The notes under the pieces: model-generated
What the model saw: only the letters and a program-made list of their open reading frames with translations
Database searches by the model: none
Told to the model about the DNA's origin: nothing
Shown: positions 34,556-44,563 of the stretch, piece after piece
Numbering within the stretch: the first letter of the stretch is position 1
Layout: every line of letters starts with the position of its first letter
Program-made: the position numbers and the translations under genes
Assembly (NCBI GenBank): GCA_946122785.1
Contig: CAMGYJ010000011.1
Span: 34,188,513 to 34,252,512 of the forward strand
DNA from: Linum tenue
Taxonomy: Eukaryota > Streptophyta > Magnoliopsida > Malpighiales > Linaceae
Direction of reading: 5' to 3'
DNA: 64,000 nt

Positions 34556-35133
34556 GGGCATGTTTTGAGTGTTTTTGGCCTTTGTCAACATGCAAACTGT
34601 TTTGTGTCGGTTTTTGTCTCTTTTTCTTTTCATTTTGGATGCTGTACTATTGGGCTGACCATTGGACCTAACGTATTGTGTTGAGCTCTTTGGTTTCTTT
34701 TAGCTCTGCCTGTGTTCCCGACTGGTCCTCTCTCCAGTCCGTTTCCTGCCGACTGGTCCATTTCCAGTCCCCTGCAGTCTGTGCACACCGGTAACATCGT
34801 TCCCCTTTCCTTCCCTCTTCTCCATTGAGGGCAATGTCGATCTTAAGTGTGGGGGGATGTTTATCTTTTGACTGCATTCGATCTGTTTGTGTGTGCTTGG
34901 AGCCTAGTCCACTGTCCAAATCTCGAGATTTGAGGGCTCCAAGCACGGCTGTTTGCTTGATGATTGATCGTATTGGCACTGTGGATGTGATTAGTGAATT
35001 GAATGGCTTTTGACTTGATACATGACAACTTGAGTGTGACTTAGACAACTTATTGTGATGACTGAGATGTGTAGTAGAGTTGTGTAGGGGTTCAGTTTTC
35101 AACTGTTTGCTTACCAACTGCGACTTGCATTTG
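34556..35133 (+). other. Internal spacer of copy B before the solo LTR
   Basis: Non-coding. It contains TTAAGTGTGGGGGGATG at 34843-34859, a copy of the polypurine-tract-like motif that also occurs at 33008 and 37757. Confidence 0.6.
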
Positions 35134-35138
35134 ATCAC

Positions 35139-36521
35139 TGACTCGCTAAAACACAACACCTAACAATGGCCAAGTGTAACCAATGAAAGAGACTGCAGTA
35201 TAGTGGCACAAGTAATAAATATCGAATCCACGGGTCTCTAGAGTTACTATTACTCAGCTTTAGTTCATTATCTAGCAAACTAGATTAAGGATTGATTGAT
35301 AAACTACTCTACCGACTACTCTACTAATTACAAGTTGGGAACTCACTTAGGTATGATTCCCCCTAGCTCCCCAATTAGGTCCAAGTTGCAATTACTTTTG
35401 GTTGGTCTACTGTTGATTAAACTGCGGAAGATCCTAAATTAGCTTGGAATCTCTTAAGCTGACCAAGCCCTCTCAGACAGAATACCCGGCAGGCGACTAG
35501 CCTTCACCGGGATAGACTGCTAAGGCGATTCACACAGATCTCCACTACTGGAATGAATTCCAGTACAAAGCAGTGAATTGATTGACTCTCGCACAACCAA
35601 TTCACTACTATCAATCAAGGAAGCTCTCTTAACCTAATCAGATTCTATCTATCATAGGTTAAAGCAGAAATCAAGAGAATTTGATCAAGATCCAATTGAC
35701 TCAATAAATCATGCCTCAATCGATTATAATCAAACAATATAGCATCCAAAACTTCATACAAGAAAGATCCTAACTCATGGAACTAGGGTTCCTCAAAACC
35801 TAAGTGAAGGGAAGTTACTCCATAGAGAAGAGAGAGACTGCAGAAATCTGATCTAGATCTTCAATCTCCATCTCCAAGCTTGATTCCTGAGCTCCAATGG
35901 CGAAGAAATCCTCCAAAATAGCTCCAAGAATGTTCCCAAGTCGCTCTCTCTCTCTAGGGTTCGTCCCTTGGGTGTTTGGGATCCAAAACCCAGCTCTCTC
36001 CTTTCCTTTGGCTGAAAATCGGGTTTTAAACAGCAATTCCCGACTCACACGGGCAGGCCGCACGGCCGTGCAGCTCACCCAGTTGCCCGTGCGAAGGCTC
36101 GGTGATTTCCGCACGGCCACGACTCGCACGGCCGTGCGGGGTTTCAGGATGCCCGTGTGGCTTACCCAGCCTCTGTTTAACGCTTCATTTCTCCCTCGTC
36201 CGGACTCCGAATCAGTCGCCGTTTGATCCCAGACGCTCGTAGTCTCGTCCTCTTTCGTTTCATAACAAGCTTTCATGATTCTTTGTCCATAATGTGAGGT
36301 AGAAATCCATTCTTCTTTAGGTCATGCCCGAGTTTCTTCTCTCGAATCGTCAATTGATCTCTGATTGACTTGAAACTTGCGCCTATGCTTCACTTTATGT
36401 GCTAGGACCTGAAAAGTGACAAAGGAACACAACCTAGCATAAAATAGGCCAAAGACATGATAATTCAAGCTCAAACAATCAAGAAACAAAGGGGAAAACA
36501 TGTGCAAATACCGAGTCATCA
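35139..36521 (-). repeat. Antisense solo LTR of a sister gypsy family
   Basis: On the minus strand it starts TGATGACTCGG and ends GCGAGTCA. A perfect 5-bp duplication, ATCAC, flanks it (35134-35138 and 36522-36526). No internal region is attached, so it is a solo LTR left by recombination between two LTRs. It resembles the LTR at 48202-49386 more than the host LTRs. It carries the perfect palindrome GCACGGCCGTGC twice (36060-36071 and 36126-36137), at about the same distance from its start as the hairpins of the host LTR. Confidence 0.9.
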
Positions 36522-36526
36522 ATCAC

Positions 36527-37773
36527 TTGCTTTTGACAGTCATTTATGCATCTAGTTCAGGGAATCAGAATGTGAGATAGAGCATATAGGTAGCCATGTG
36601 AGATTTGAGTCTGCTCGTTTCTTTCTTGTGCGATAGATCCCTCTTCCATGAAATGTAGCATTCACGTTGTCACTAGCTAAGATGATGGAGGCATAGGATT
36701 AGCCCACGACCAAACTGACTGTCCTGATGTGTCATATCCCCTAGTCAGCCCCTTTGAGCCGTGTGTTATCCTTTCTTTCGGTCTAAAATGAAGAAATCAC
36801 CCTTTGCATCTTTTAGAAGGTTCCACAGAGTGGTTTTTGCATGTTTTCTGCTGCTTCTGCTAAATGTAATGTGAGGGTTGGAGGTAGTGCTTAAAAGTTG
36901 GGCGTGAATCTGAAAAATGTGCAGAAGTGGTGGTTCTCTTAAAGGATGAATAAAGAAAAACAAAGAAAAAAATGAAAGCAAAAGAGAGCCACCACCAAAA
37001 ATCTGAATAGTGCCCATTAAGTAGTGTTTCTTAGCGGTCTGGCTTGGAAATGCTAGCAGTTATATAACCTCCTTCGCTCTTGTATCCTAAAGAAGTTGAG
37101 TAATGCAGAATAGCAGAAAGGAAGTTACTGTTTGCTTGACTGTGAATTTGTTGGGTTTGGGAATGTGGAACCTTGTGCTATAATTTCCACCACCTAAAAG
37201 GCCTTTTCCCCATGTCCAAGACCCTAGCCAGTCATTTGAACCTGTGTCTAAGACCTCCGGATTAGTTAGTGGTGACACCCCCTATGTGAACTCTAGCATT
37301 TAGAGGCTGCATTCATGGTGAAGAGACGTTAGGGATTGAGAGAATAAGCGTGCGCATTTTTCGCATCAAATTGTCCTGACCCCATTGGTCGAGAGTGAGC
37401 GATTCATTTTCTCATATTCTCTATACTCTTTACCCCGGTGAGGACCTAGATTGCTCGGTCTTAATTCTGATATCTTGAGCTTTGTGCATGAAATGACTGT
37501 TTTGAACAAGTGGTTGAGTCAAGTCTAGGTTGGTTGGTGAACAGGAGAGAACTCTTACTTTGCTCGACTTTATTGAATTCGAATGTCGTCTGTGGTGGTT
37601 GTCTAGGTTGTCATTCGAGTTGCCATGTGTTGATGATCGAAAGCCAGTATGATCCATGTGTTTTGTGCCGATACGATTTGCCGTAAGGCCTGCTTGATTG
37701 AAACGTTTTGAGCTTACCTGGTGTCTGACTTGGTTTGCTTAGGGACAAGCAAACTATTAAGTGTGGGGGAGTT
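36527..37773 (+). other. 3' spacer and polypurine tract of copy B
   Basis: Non-coding. It aligns with 46988-48200 of the truncated gypsy element downstream, so it is a conserved 3' spacer of the lineage. It ends TTAAGTGTGGGGGAG (37757-37771), the likely polypurine tract, directly before the 3' LTR. Confidence 0.75.
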
Positions 37774-39138
37774 TGATAGACCGATAATTACACATGTTTT
37801 CACCCCTATTCTGAAGCCGTTGGTGATGTGGAATCTCGTGTTTTAAGCCGATTTCACGCTAGGTTGTGTGTTTATGTCATATTTCAGGACCCGACGTTGG
37901 AATCGAGGCGGAGAAACGAGTTCTGGGTCGAAAGGAGCGAAGTTGGGACGAAGGAGGCTGATGGATCAAAATACCCGGCCAAAGGCAGGAATACCCGACC
38001 GGGTATTTTCTGGCCATGGTCGGGTAATTTTCACTTCGGGCGTCCGTGAGAAACAGAAGGGGGCCCGGGCAAATGGCTTAAATCCCCGGTCGGGGATTAT
38101 GAAGTCAGACCGGGGATTTTCCCCTTGAACGAAACGGTGCATTTTGATTATACCCGGTCGAAATCCAAAATACCCGACCGGGTATTTCGACCGGGTATCG
38201 CGACCAGGAAGCTGATAAAAGGAAGAACAAGGCCAACATTGAAGGGTTCCGAGTTTTTGAGAGAGAAAGCGATCCCTAGAGAGAGAAAGCGACGAACCAG
38301 AGTTCCCAAGTGCCATAGCTTGATCTTCATCACCATTGGAGCCCGGCTTGAGCTTGGAGAAGTGCCGATTAAACGTCCAGGAGCAGAAATCCGTCTTCAC
38401 AGTATGATTTCCGCGTCTGAATCTGCTTTTGCTTCTTTCTCTATGGAGTAGTTCCCCCATTCATCTGGGTATGGGGAACCCTAGATTTGTATGCTAGATC
38501 TGATTGTATGAACCCAAGTACAGAGTTTGTGAATTGATTATATTCGATTGAGGTTTGAATGATTGAATGACTTGAATCCTGATCAAATTCCTGTTGTTTC
38601 TGCTTTGACCTAGAATGAGAATATCTGCCTAGGTTGATAGAGTATCCTTAATCGAAGGGGGCGAATTGGTGACTTTAGTCGAGGAGCCAATTCGCTATTC
38701 TGTACCGAATTCAATTCGGTAGTGGAGGTTTGGTTCGCTAGGGCCTCAATCTGTTTACTCCGATGGAGGTTAGTCGCCCGCTAGAGACTCAGATTGAGAG
38801 GGTCTGAAGACCTTTAGTCGAGACTTCGGACTAATCAAGAACCTTCCGCAGTATAACTTTCATGAAAACTGAACTTGGTAAATTACAATCCGGCTTAACT
38901 GCAGTCTAGGGGGAACCATATCCGGGTGACCTCTCTTGACTTGACAACAACCGTTTACTTGTTTTGTGTTTTTGTTTGATTGAATCTGCACTAAAAATTT
39001 ACTGCTAGATAACGAGAATTCACCGAGTAGTCATCACATCTAGGATCCGGGTTGACAATAAAACCCAAACCCGCTATACTACGCTTTAGGAAGTGGTTAC
39101 ACTTGGCCATTTTCTAGAGTGACACTAGGAGTGAGTCA
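37774..39138 (+). repeat. 3' LTR of copy B
   Basis: 1365 bp, TGATAGACCG to GTGAGTCA. It matches the 5' LTR closely; the extra length is a 20-bp tandem duplication in the AGAGAGAAAGCGA stretch near 38270. Confidence 0.92.
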
Positions 39139-39143
39139 TTCCT

Positions 39144-39404
39144 CGAGTGGTTGGTATGTGATGTCAATAAAAGCGGAGCGATTGAAGTTCGAAATTGTCA
39201 AGGAAGCAAGTAGTGGGCTCATAAAAGTGAAAGTCGAAGAATTAGATCAAAACAAGCAGGCCAGTGGAAGAAGCCTTATATCGGAGCTGGAGCATGATTG
39301 GAAGAAAAGAAAGCGCAAGAAGAATGTGGATTACACGAGGGACGTGGAAGAGTGGGTCAAGTCGGTCAACCTTGATGGCAAGGTTGGTCTGAAGGGGGAG
39401 GAGA
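39144..39404 (+). pseudogene. 3' end of the unit-2 ORF of the tandem array
   Basis: Continues the frame cut at 27559 ('GWYVMSIKAERLKFEI', 'KKRKRKKNVDYTRDVEEW') and ends at the polypurine tract before LTR3; the frame then runs into the LTR. This piece proves that copy B inserted inside unit 2. Confidence 0.7.
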
Positions 39405-39755
39405 TGTTAGAAACCGATTTCTGCAGGGTTTCTCTATTTATTAATATAATTATTATTAGGGTAATTATCAATAAGGTTAGTAGTCATTTAATAGAATTAG
39501 GTTTATTATTAGGGTTTCCTAGAATTCCCTATAAATATGTACTTTACATATTCATTCGGTATCAATAAGAAGCATATTAAGAAAATCCCTAAACCCTATT
39601 CTCTCCCAAATCCTCTCAATTTCTCTTCTGTCCCTAATCCGGCCACCGACCATTCTTTCTCGTTCTTCCCCAAATTCTACTTCTTAATCCCAAATTTTCT
39701 TCTCAAATCTCTAAATCTCCAATTATCGAACCCGTTAGAAACTTTGTTTCTAACA
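39405..39755 (+). repeat. LTR3 of the tandem array
   Basis: 351 bp, TGTTAGAAACCG to TTTCTAACA, followed by GGATT, the partner of the duplication in front of LTR1. Confidence 0.9.
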
Positions 39756-40257
39756 GGATTCTATGCACGCACGAGAGGGGCAAGAAGAAGGGAGAATACC
39801 TCGGGTCCACTGAAATTTCTGAATTGGGGTATGAGACTTGTGTCCATAGAACAGTGAGTTATACAAGGTAAAATATTTCGGGTCCACTTAAATTTTTGAA
39901 TTGGGGAAGCTATATCACTTATATTCAAAAAGGGCGTCATATACCACTAATGTATCTAAATTGGGCATCCGTCCCTTTTCCGTCCCATTGACCAACGGTC
40001 CTAATAAACAAATAATATTATGCCACATCAGCATTGATTGTGGGACCCCATCTGCTGAGTCACGTTTGCTGTTTTTCGCCGCATATACTAATCCCAAAAA
40101 AATGCTAGGACCCATCGAGTGGACGTGGAGATCTCCGCGCCACATCGGAACTGATCTGCTTTCAGTGTTTGCATCTCCATTGTTGGAATTAGGAAGGAAA
40201 GCAGAGGAATGGAATATGAGTCTGGTTGCCGAGAAGAAAGCGTAAGTAAGCATAATC

Positions 40258-40484
40258 TGTAACATCCCAAGTACAGCTGGCTTTGGATTGACGTGGATAG
40301 TAATACCCAAGTATAAATAGCAGAGGACCCGGAAGGAGAAGACTTATGATTTTACCCAATAAACAATCTGTAACTACTTTACTCTTTCAGTTTAGTTAGC
40401 TAGGATTCCAGAACTCTTTCCCTTCTCCTGTATCTTCTTCTTCGTTCCATTCCTTCGCTAAATTCTTCAATAAAGATCCTTACA
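40258..40484 (+). repeat. 5' LTR of the 2.26-kb element
   Basis: 227 bp, with TATAAATA at about 40312, AATAAACAATC near 40360 and a terminal AATAAAGATCCTTACA. Confidence 0.9.
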
Positions 40485-40512
40485 AGTGGTATTCAGAGCC
40501 TGGAATCTGGCA

Positions 40513-41286
40513 ATGTCTACCAACACCACACGAATCCTTGTTTTGGAAACTCAAATGGCGGCCATCAAACAACAGATGGACTCACGGCACCGAGATCTGA
40601 AGGCCGCCATTGCTGATCTTGCGGCTTCGACAAAGGCCTCCATCGGCGCTCTTACTGCTTCGTTGGAGCAATGGCGGGACGATTCCCCGGTTCCTTCTCC
40701 ACCGAGCACGACGACGAGATCTCTGAGCCAGATTCCTGCTCCCACTTTCCATTCTGCTTTTCCCATGTCTCCGACCACTTCACCCCCACCACAGCAGAGT
40801 ACCGACGACAATCAGTATCGCGCCTTCAACCGTCCACCACCACGACGGCCTTCCTTCGTCGTCTCCGAGCAAATTGGATCGATGGCGGATTACCAGGTTC
40901 CTTCTCCAACCTTCACTTGGGTTTCTCTCCTGTCTACACCAACACCGAAATCCCTAATTCATTCTGCTGTTTCTTCTCCGAGAGTTCAAGACCCAAATCC
41001 CTCTTCTCATGAACCACCGCCGTTTGCCTTGCCTTCTTTCCCACCATCTTTTGCTCCGTTGCCTTCTACTCCATTAGTTGTTGTATATCCAATTGATTCT
41101 TTTGCTACTCCTGTTGCTTCGTCAACCTCCAACCCTTCACATCCGTCTCCTCATAGTAGTGCTGCCATTAAGGAAATCAAGATTGAAACTCCCAAATCTT
41201 TCCCTACTACCCTGCTTTCGTCTTTAATCCTGCCTTCTCCACCCCAAACGATTTTTACTCTTAAAATCCATTCATTACCCAACTGA
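40513..41286 (+). CDS. Leader ORF of the 2.26-kb element (257 codons)
   Basis: The start 'MSTNTTRILVLETQMAAIKQ' forms a short predicted coiled coil, like the N-terminal leader seen in many plant LTR-element gag proteins. The rest is rich in Pro, Ser and Thr ('SPPPQQSTDD', 'HPSPHSSAAIKE'). No capsid fold, zinc knuckle or protease is visible. The frame lies between PBS and the cargo segment. It may be a gag leader kept after loss of the capsid, or without function. Confidence 0.5.
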   Translation: MSTNTTRILVLETQMAAIKQQMDSRHRDLKAAIADLAASTKASIGALTASLEQWRDDSPVPSPPSTTTRSLSQIPAPTFHSAFPMSPTTSPPPQQSTDDNQYRAFNRPPPRRPSFVVSEQIGSMADYQVPSPTFTWVSLLSTPTPKSLIHSAVSSPRVQDPNPSSHEPPPFALPSFPPSFAPLPSTPLVVVYPIDSFATPVASSTSNPSHPSPHSSAAIKEIKIETPKSFPTTLLSSLILPSPPQTIFTLKIHSLPN

Positions 41287-41343
41287 GACATTCACACTTC
41301 ATTCACGGGTGATCCTGATGTCATATGTGCACGGCAGATTGAA

Positions 41344-42200
41344 TTGTCATGTTCGATGGTGGTTAGGAGCATCACTAGCAACAGTTGTGATGCTTTTGCT
41401 ATTGGGGTTTTCTTGCCTACAAGGTTTGGTGCTGAATTTTGGGACGCCCACATTCACTGGAGGGACTCTAAATGGGATTACGGGGTTCAACTCTGTCATG
41501 GTTATTGTGGGAATTGTGTGGTTTCTACAGGGAGGGGAAATTGTCCTTGTTTCAAGGAGCCATATAATGACTATTGCTGTGATGTTACTCTGTATTCAAG
41601 GCAGGCCTCAAATTCTGGTGTTGTAATTTTTTCGGGTTACTCTTGGGTTTGTAAGTGGAGCGGCCATGTTCGTAGCTTGGAAGGACCCTATACAGTTTGG
41701 CTTCACGAAGCATTGGTGGTCAAGCAACTTCTGGGCTTGATTAAGATCCTGGCACAAAACTCTGGACAGGGTGAGTGTCGCTGTTTATGGAACTTGGAGG
41801 GAACTGAAGTTTGCAAGACCAAGGAGTCCATTCTTGCACTGTTTAGAAGTCTGGTTGACCTCAAGTTTCTGGCAAAATTTGGATCCGAATTCACACCGTC
41901 TCTAGTTGCTGAGGAAATAATAGTCAAACAGATTCATGCGGTTGTGTTGCTGTACAACTACTATCACATGAGACAGCATCCAAAACTGCACTTCATGAAT
42001 TTCGAGAGTTTCTGCAAGTTGGCTGTGATACTGAGTCCTAATCTTCTACCGTTCATGAAGCTTAACAGAGCTCTAATGATACCGTGTTGGATGATCTACA
42101 AATCCAGCTTTCTTTGACTGAGCATTACTTGTCCTTGCTACTAATTGGTAGAGAATTCTTGTGGGTACACATCAGACGCACGAAGAAGCTACTTGGGCAG
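41344..42200 (+). pseudogene. Probable captured host-gene fragment
   Basis: A 257-codon frame (41344-42117) contains 'KTKESILALFRSLVDLKFL', 'KFGSEFTPSLVAEEI' and 'HAVVLLYNYYH...HPKLHF'. From memory these look like a conserved plant protein of unknown function, not a transposon protein. Near 42080 similarity passes to another frame ('NDTVLDDLQIQLSLTEHYL'), so the copy is frameshifted. The first part (about 41344-41640) is Cys-rich and not recognised. Lack of introns within the similar stretch fits capture as RNA. The parent gene cannot be named here. Confidence 0.45.
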
Positions 42201-42289
42201 GGTTACAGACATTCCTGCTGCACTTTCCATCCTTTCCATCTTAGGGCAATCAGCTTGAGGACAAGCTGTTTTTTGAAGAGAGCGGGTTT

Positions 42290-42516
42290 TGTAACATTCC
42301 AAGTACAGCTGGCTTTGGAGTGACGTGGATAGTAATACCCAAGTATAAATAGTAGAGGACCCGGAAGGAGAAGACTTACGATTTTACCCAATAAACAATC
42401 TGTAACTACTTTACTCTTTCAGTTTTGTTAGCTAGGATTCCAGAACTCTTTTCCTTCTCCTGTATCTTCTTCTTCGTTCCATTCCTTTGCCAGATTCTTC
42501 AATAAAGATCCTTACA
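42290..42516 (+). repeat. 3' LTR of the 2.26-kb element
   Basis: 227 bp, same length as the 5' LTR, with a small number of point differences (for example CATTCC against CATCCC, GGAGTGACG against GGATTGACG). Confidence 0.9.
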
Positions 42517-42712
42517 TAATCATTATCCTTTGTTCATCGCTTTTTGGATGGTCTTGGGAAACTTTGCTACTGATTTTTGCCCTCACTCCAGTAAGAAGAT
42601 GGAAGAGGAGAAGCCAGCTCTTCCAGCTCGGTTTTTACTAGAGATGAGGTAAGTTGTTTTTTTTGTAGAAGGTAAGTTGGTTTTGTCTGTGGATACTCAT
42701 TCGTTTAGTTTA

Positions 42713-44250
42713 GGCAAAATATACTTGTGTAGTCAAATATAGCCACTTTTGGTGAAATACCAAAAATAATCACTTTCGTTTAATTCTTTAACGGTGTGAG
42801 TTAACGAGCTGACTGGACTAACGGATCGTCTGATTTGGCGATTTTTGTCCCATACATATTTCCCTAAACCAAGTTTCCGACTATCAAAGAAAATCCATCA
42901 GACAACCCTTCCTGTTCACTAAATCATCATCTTCTTCCTTCCCTTTCAAATCAAACCCGTCAGGCCACCCTCACCTTCGCATCGCCATATTCCACCCAGG
43001 ATCAAGTTAAAAGCCAACCTCTGTTCATGAATCATCGTCCCCTACCCTAGACACTCAACTTTCCAAGCGTAGTATATGGAGAAATTTCAGAGTTTGGGAA
43101 TTTACTTTAACAAAAAATCTAATTACAGAATGCTAAAGGAGAGGAAAGGTTGCAGCAAAATCACCCTTTTCTGATGTTACTAATTGATTTTTAGTTTTCA
43201 CATTCAAATGGGAAAAAAGAAAAGGATTTACAGTGAAAGCGTGCCCCATTTTGATTTAAGGTCGGAGGTGGGAGATTTGCTTCGGACAGGAAGAGGGATC
43301 CGACAAACATCGATGAACCATAACTTGGAGAAGAAATTGTCCCGCTACAGCTGGAACAACGATGATCTGTTTCGGAATTCATCAGCGGCAAACCCACCAA
43401 ATCGATCGAATTCAGTACTGTCGACAGGTCAAAATTTCACCGCTTTCTTATCTGCGGCTTTCCCCCATTATTTTCTGGTACCCCTATTCTCCTTCTCACT
43501 TCCTCCAACTTCTTTAACAGCAATCTAAGCACACCCATCAATTCCCCTTCTGACAGCCAATCTAGCCTCGATTCCCGAACAGTCTCCGCCGCTCCGTGCT
43601 GCCTCCTTTGATCGAAACAGGGAGGAAAAATTGAGTCTACCAGCAGCCCGATTTAGGGGGAATATTGATCAACTCCAAACTTATAGATCTAAAATGGCGG
43701 TTACGACGAAGAAGTATAACAGATTGAAGGATTCAGAAAGATATACAATTATCTAATCATAATCAAAATGGACGGACATAAAAAGGAATTAGATTTGTGA
43801 TTGCTTCCTTCAGCTGTAAGAGGCGGCGGAACCCGCCGCTGCGAAGCCCTAGCTCGAAACGTGTGGAGTTGAATTGGAAGAACAAAACAGCGGGAGAAGT
43901 GAGCGTCGCCATTCTTCTCAGCGCACCCGATCAGTTGCAGAAGATGTCAATGATGGTGTGAGAGGAGAGAGGACGGCAGCATCGAGTGGATGGAGAGGAG
44001 AGAGGATGAGAAACTAATTTATGATTTTTTTAATTAAAATATGACATGACATTCACGTGGCAAGTGTTGTTGAGTTGTCGATGATGTGTCCGGTGAGCAT
44101 TCCGTTAGTTTGACTAACGGTGTCACTAACACCGTTAAAGTATGTAACAGAAATGACTATATTTGTCATGAAACTTTCGAAATTGTGGCTATATATGGTA
44201 TTTCACCAAAAGTGGTTATTATTGTCACAAACGTTAAATTTTTGGCTCCC
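42713..44250. mobile_element. MULE-like element nested in the larger MULE
   Basis: Inverted terminal regions share CCACTTTTGGTGAAATACCA and CTTTAACGGTGT, and the 9-bp TTTAGTTTA flanks both sides (42704-42712, 44251-44259). Ends are GGCAAAAT and, on the other strand, GGGAGCCAAAAAT, so exact termini are less certain. The 1.5-kb interior has no transposase; a 114-codon frame at 43184-43528 is not recognised. Confidence 0.6.
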
Positions 44251-44563
44251 TTTAGTTTAAGGGAAGAGTAAAGTTTTAAACTTTTGGATGGGGTCCTTTC
44301 GTTTTTTTTTTTTTGTGGATTAGTATATGCAACGAACAAAAGCAAACGTGATTCAGTAGATGGGGTCCCACAGTCAATGCTGATGTGGTGAAAGATTATT
44401 TTTTTAATAGATCGTTAGTCAATGGGACGGAAAAATGGACGGATGGCTGATTTAAATACATCAGTGGTAACCGACACTCTATTCGAACTTCAGTGATAAC
44501 TGGTATGTCTACCCCAATTCGCAAACTTAAGTGGTACTCGAGGTATTTTACCCGAGTTATACA

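Larger units (their letters stand above)
27560..39138 (+). mobile_element. Non-autonomous Athila-type Ty3/gypsy element, copy B
   Basis: The 11.6-kb element has two similar LTRs (27560-28904 and 37774-39138) and a perfect 5-bp duplication TTCCT (27555-27559 and 39139-39143). Order: LTR, tRNA-Asp PBS, gag, zinc knuckle, aspartic protease, pol tail, hairpin array, ORF3, spacer with an antisense solo LTR (35139-36521), polypurine tract, LTR. RT, RNase H and integrase are absent, as in copy A. By eye the LTRs differ at about fifteen positions plus one 20-bp duplication, so the insertion is fairly recent. It lies inside unit 2 of the tandem array. Confidence 0.92.
23048..39755 (+). mobile_element. 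Three-LTR tandem array of a non-autonomous LTR retrotransposon
   Basis: Three 351-bp LTRs (TGTTAGA...TTTCTAACA) alternate with two internal regions. The whole array is bounded by one 5-bp duplication, GGATT, at 23043-23047 and 39756-39760. After LTR1 and LTR2 comes TGGTATCAGAGC, the standard initiator-tRNA-Met PBS of plant Copia elements. A polypurine tract, AAGGGGGAGGAGA, precedes LTR2 and LTR3. The internal regions carry no gag, protease, RT or integrase motif that I recognise. The second unit is interrupted at 27560 by Athila-type copy B; TTCCT flanks that insertion and the two sides rejoin cleanly by comparison with unit 1. Confidence 0.88.
40258..42516 (+). mobile_element. Small non-autonomous LTR retrotransposon with gene-like cargo
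   Basis: Two 227-bp LTRs (40258-40484 and 42290-42516; TGTAACATYCCAAG to AAAGATCCTTACA) and a perfect 5-bp duplication TAATC (40253-40257, 42517-42521). The LTRs carry TATAAATA and AATAAA. After the 5' LTR the PBS-like TGGTATTCAGAGC has one extra T compared with TGGTATCAGAGC. Purine-rich GAAGAGAGCGGG precedes the 3' LTR. No pol domain is present. It must rely on proteins from another element. Confidence 0.9.
39866..44553. mobile_element. Long-TIR MULE with two nested elements
   Basis: The left end (from AGGTAAAATATTTCGGG) and right end (TACCTCGAG... read on the other strand) form inverted repeats that can be followed for about 250 bp, including GTGGGACCCCATCT and GTCCCATTGAC on both sides. 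A 10-bp duplication GAGTTATACA flanks the element (39856-39865 and 44554-44563), as expected for MULEs. Without the two nested elements it is about 880 bp, with no transposase. 40120-40250 and 42525-42700 are its unique interior, where short frames ('GTDLLSVFASPLLELGRK', 'EEEKPALPARFLLEMR') could be captured sequence. Confidence 0.82.

Noticed and set aside
33008..34633. 541-codon frame on the minus strand over ORF3
   Set aside because: It mirrors the GC-rich plus-strand ORF3, has no family similarity, and copy A breaks it independently. A shadow frame.
43184..43528. Possible gene of 114 codons
   Set aside because: It lies within a MULE, has no recognisable domain and no supporting exon structure.
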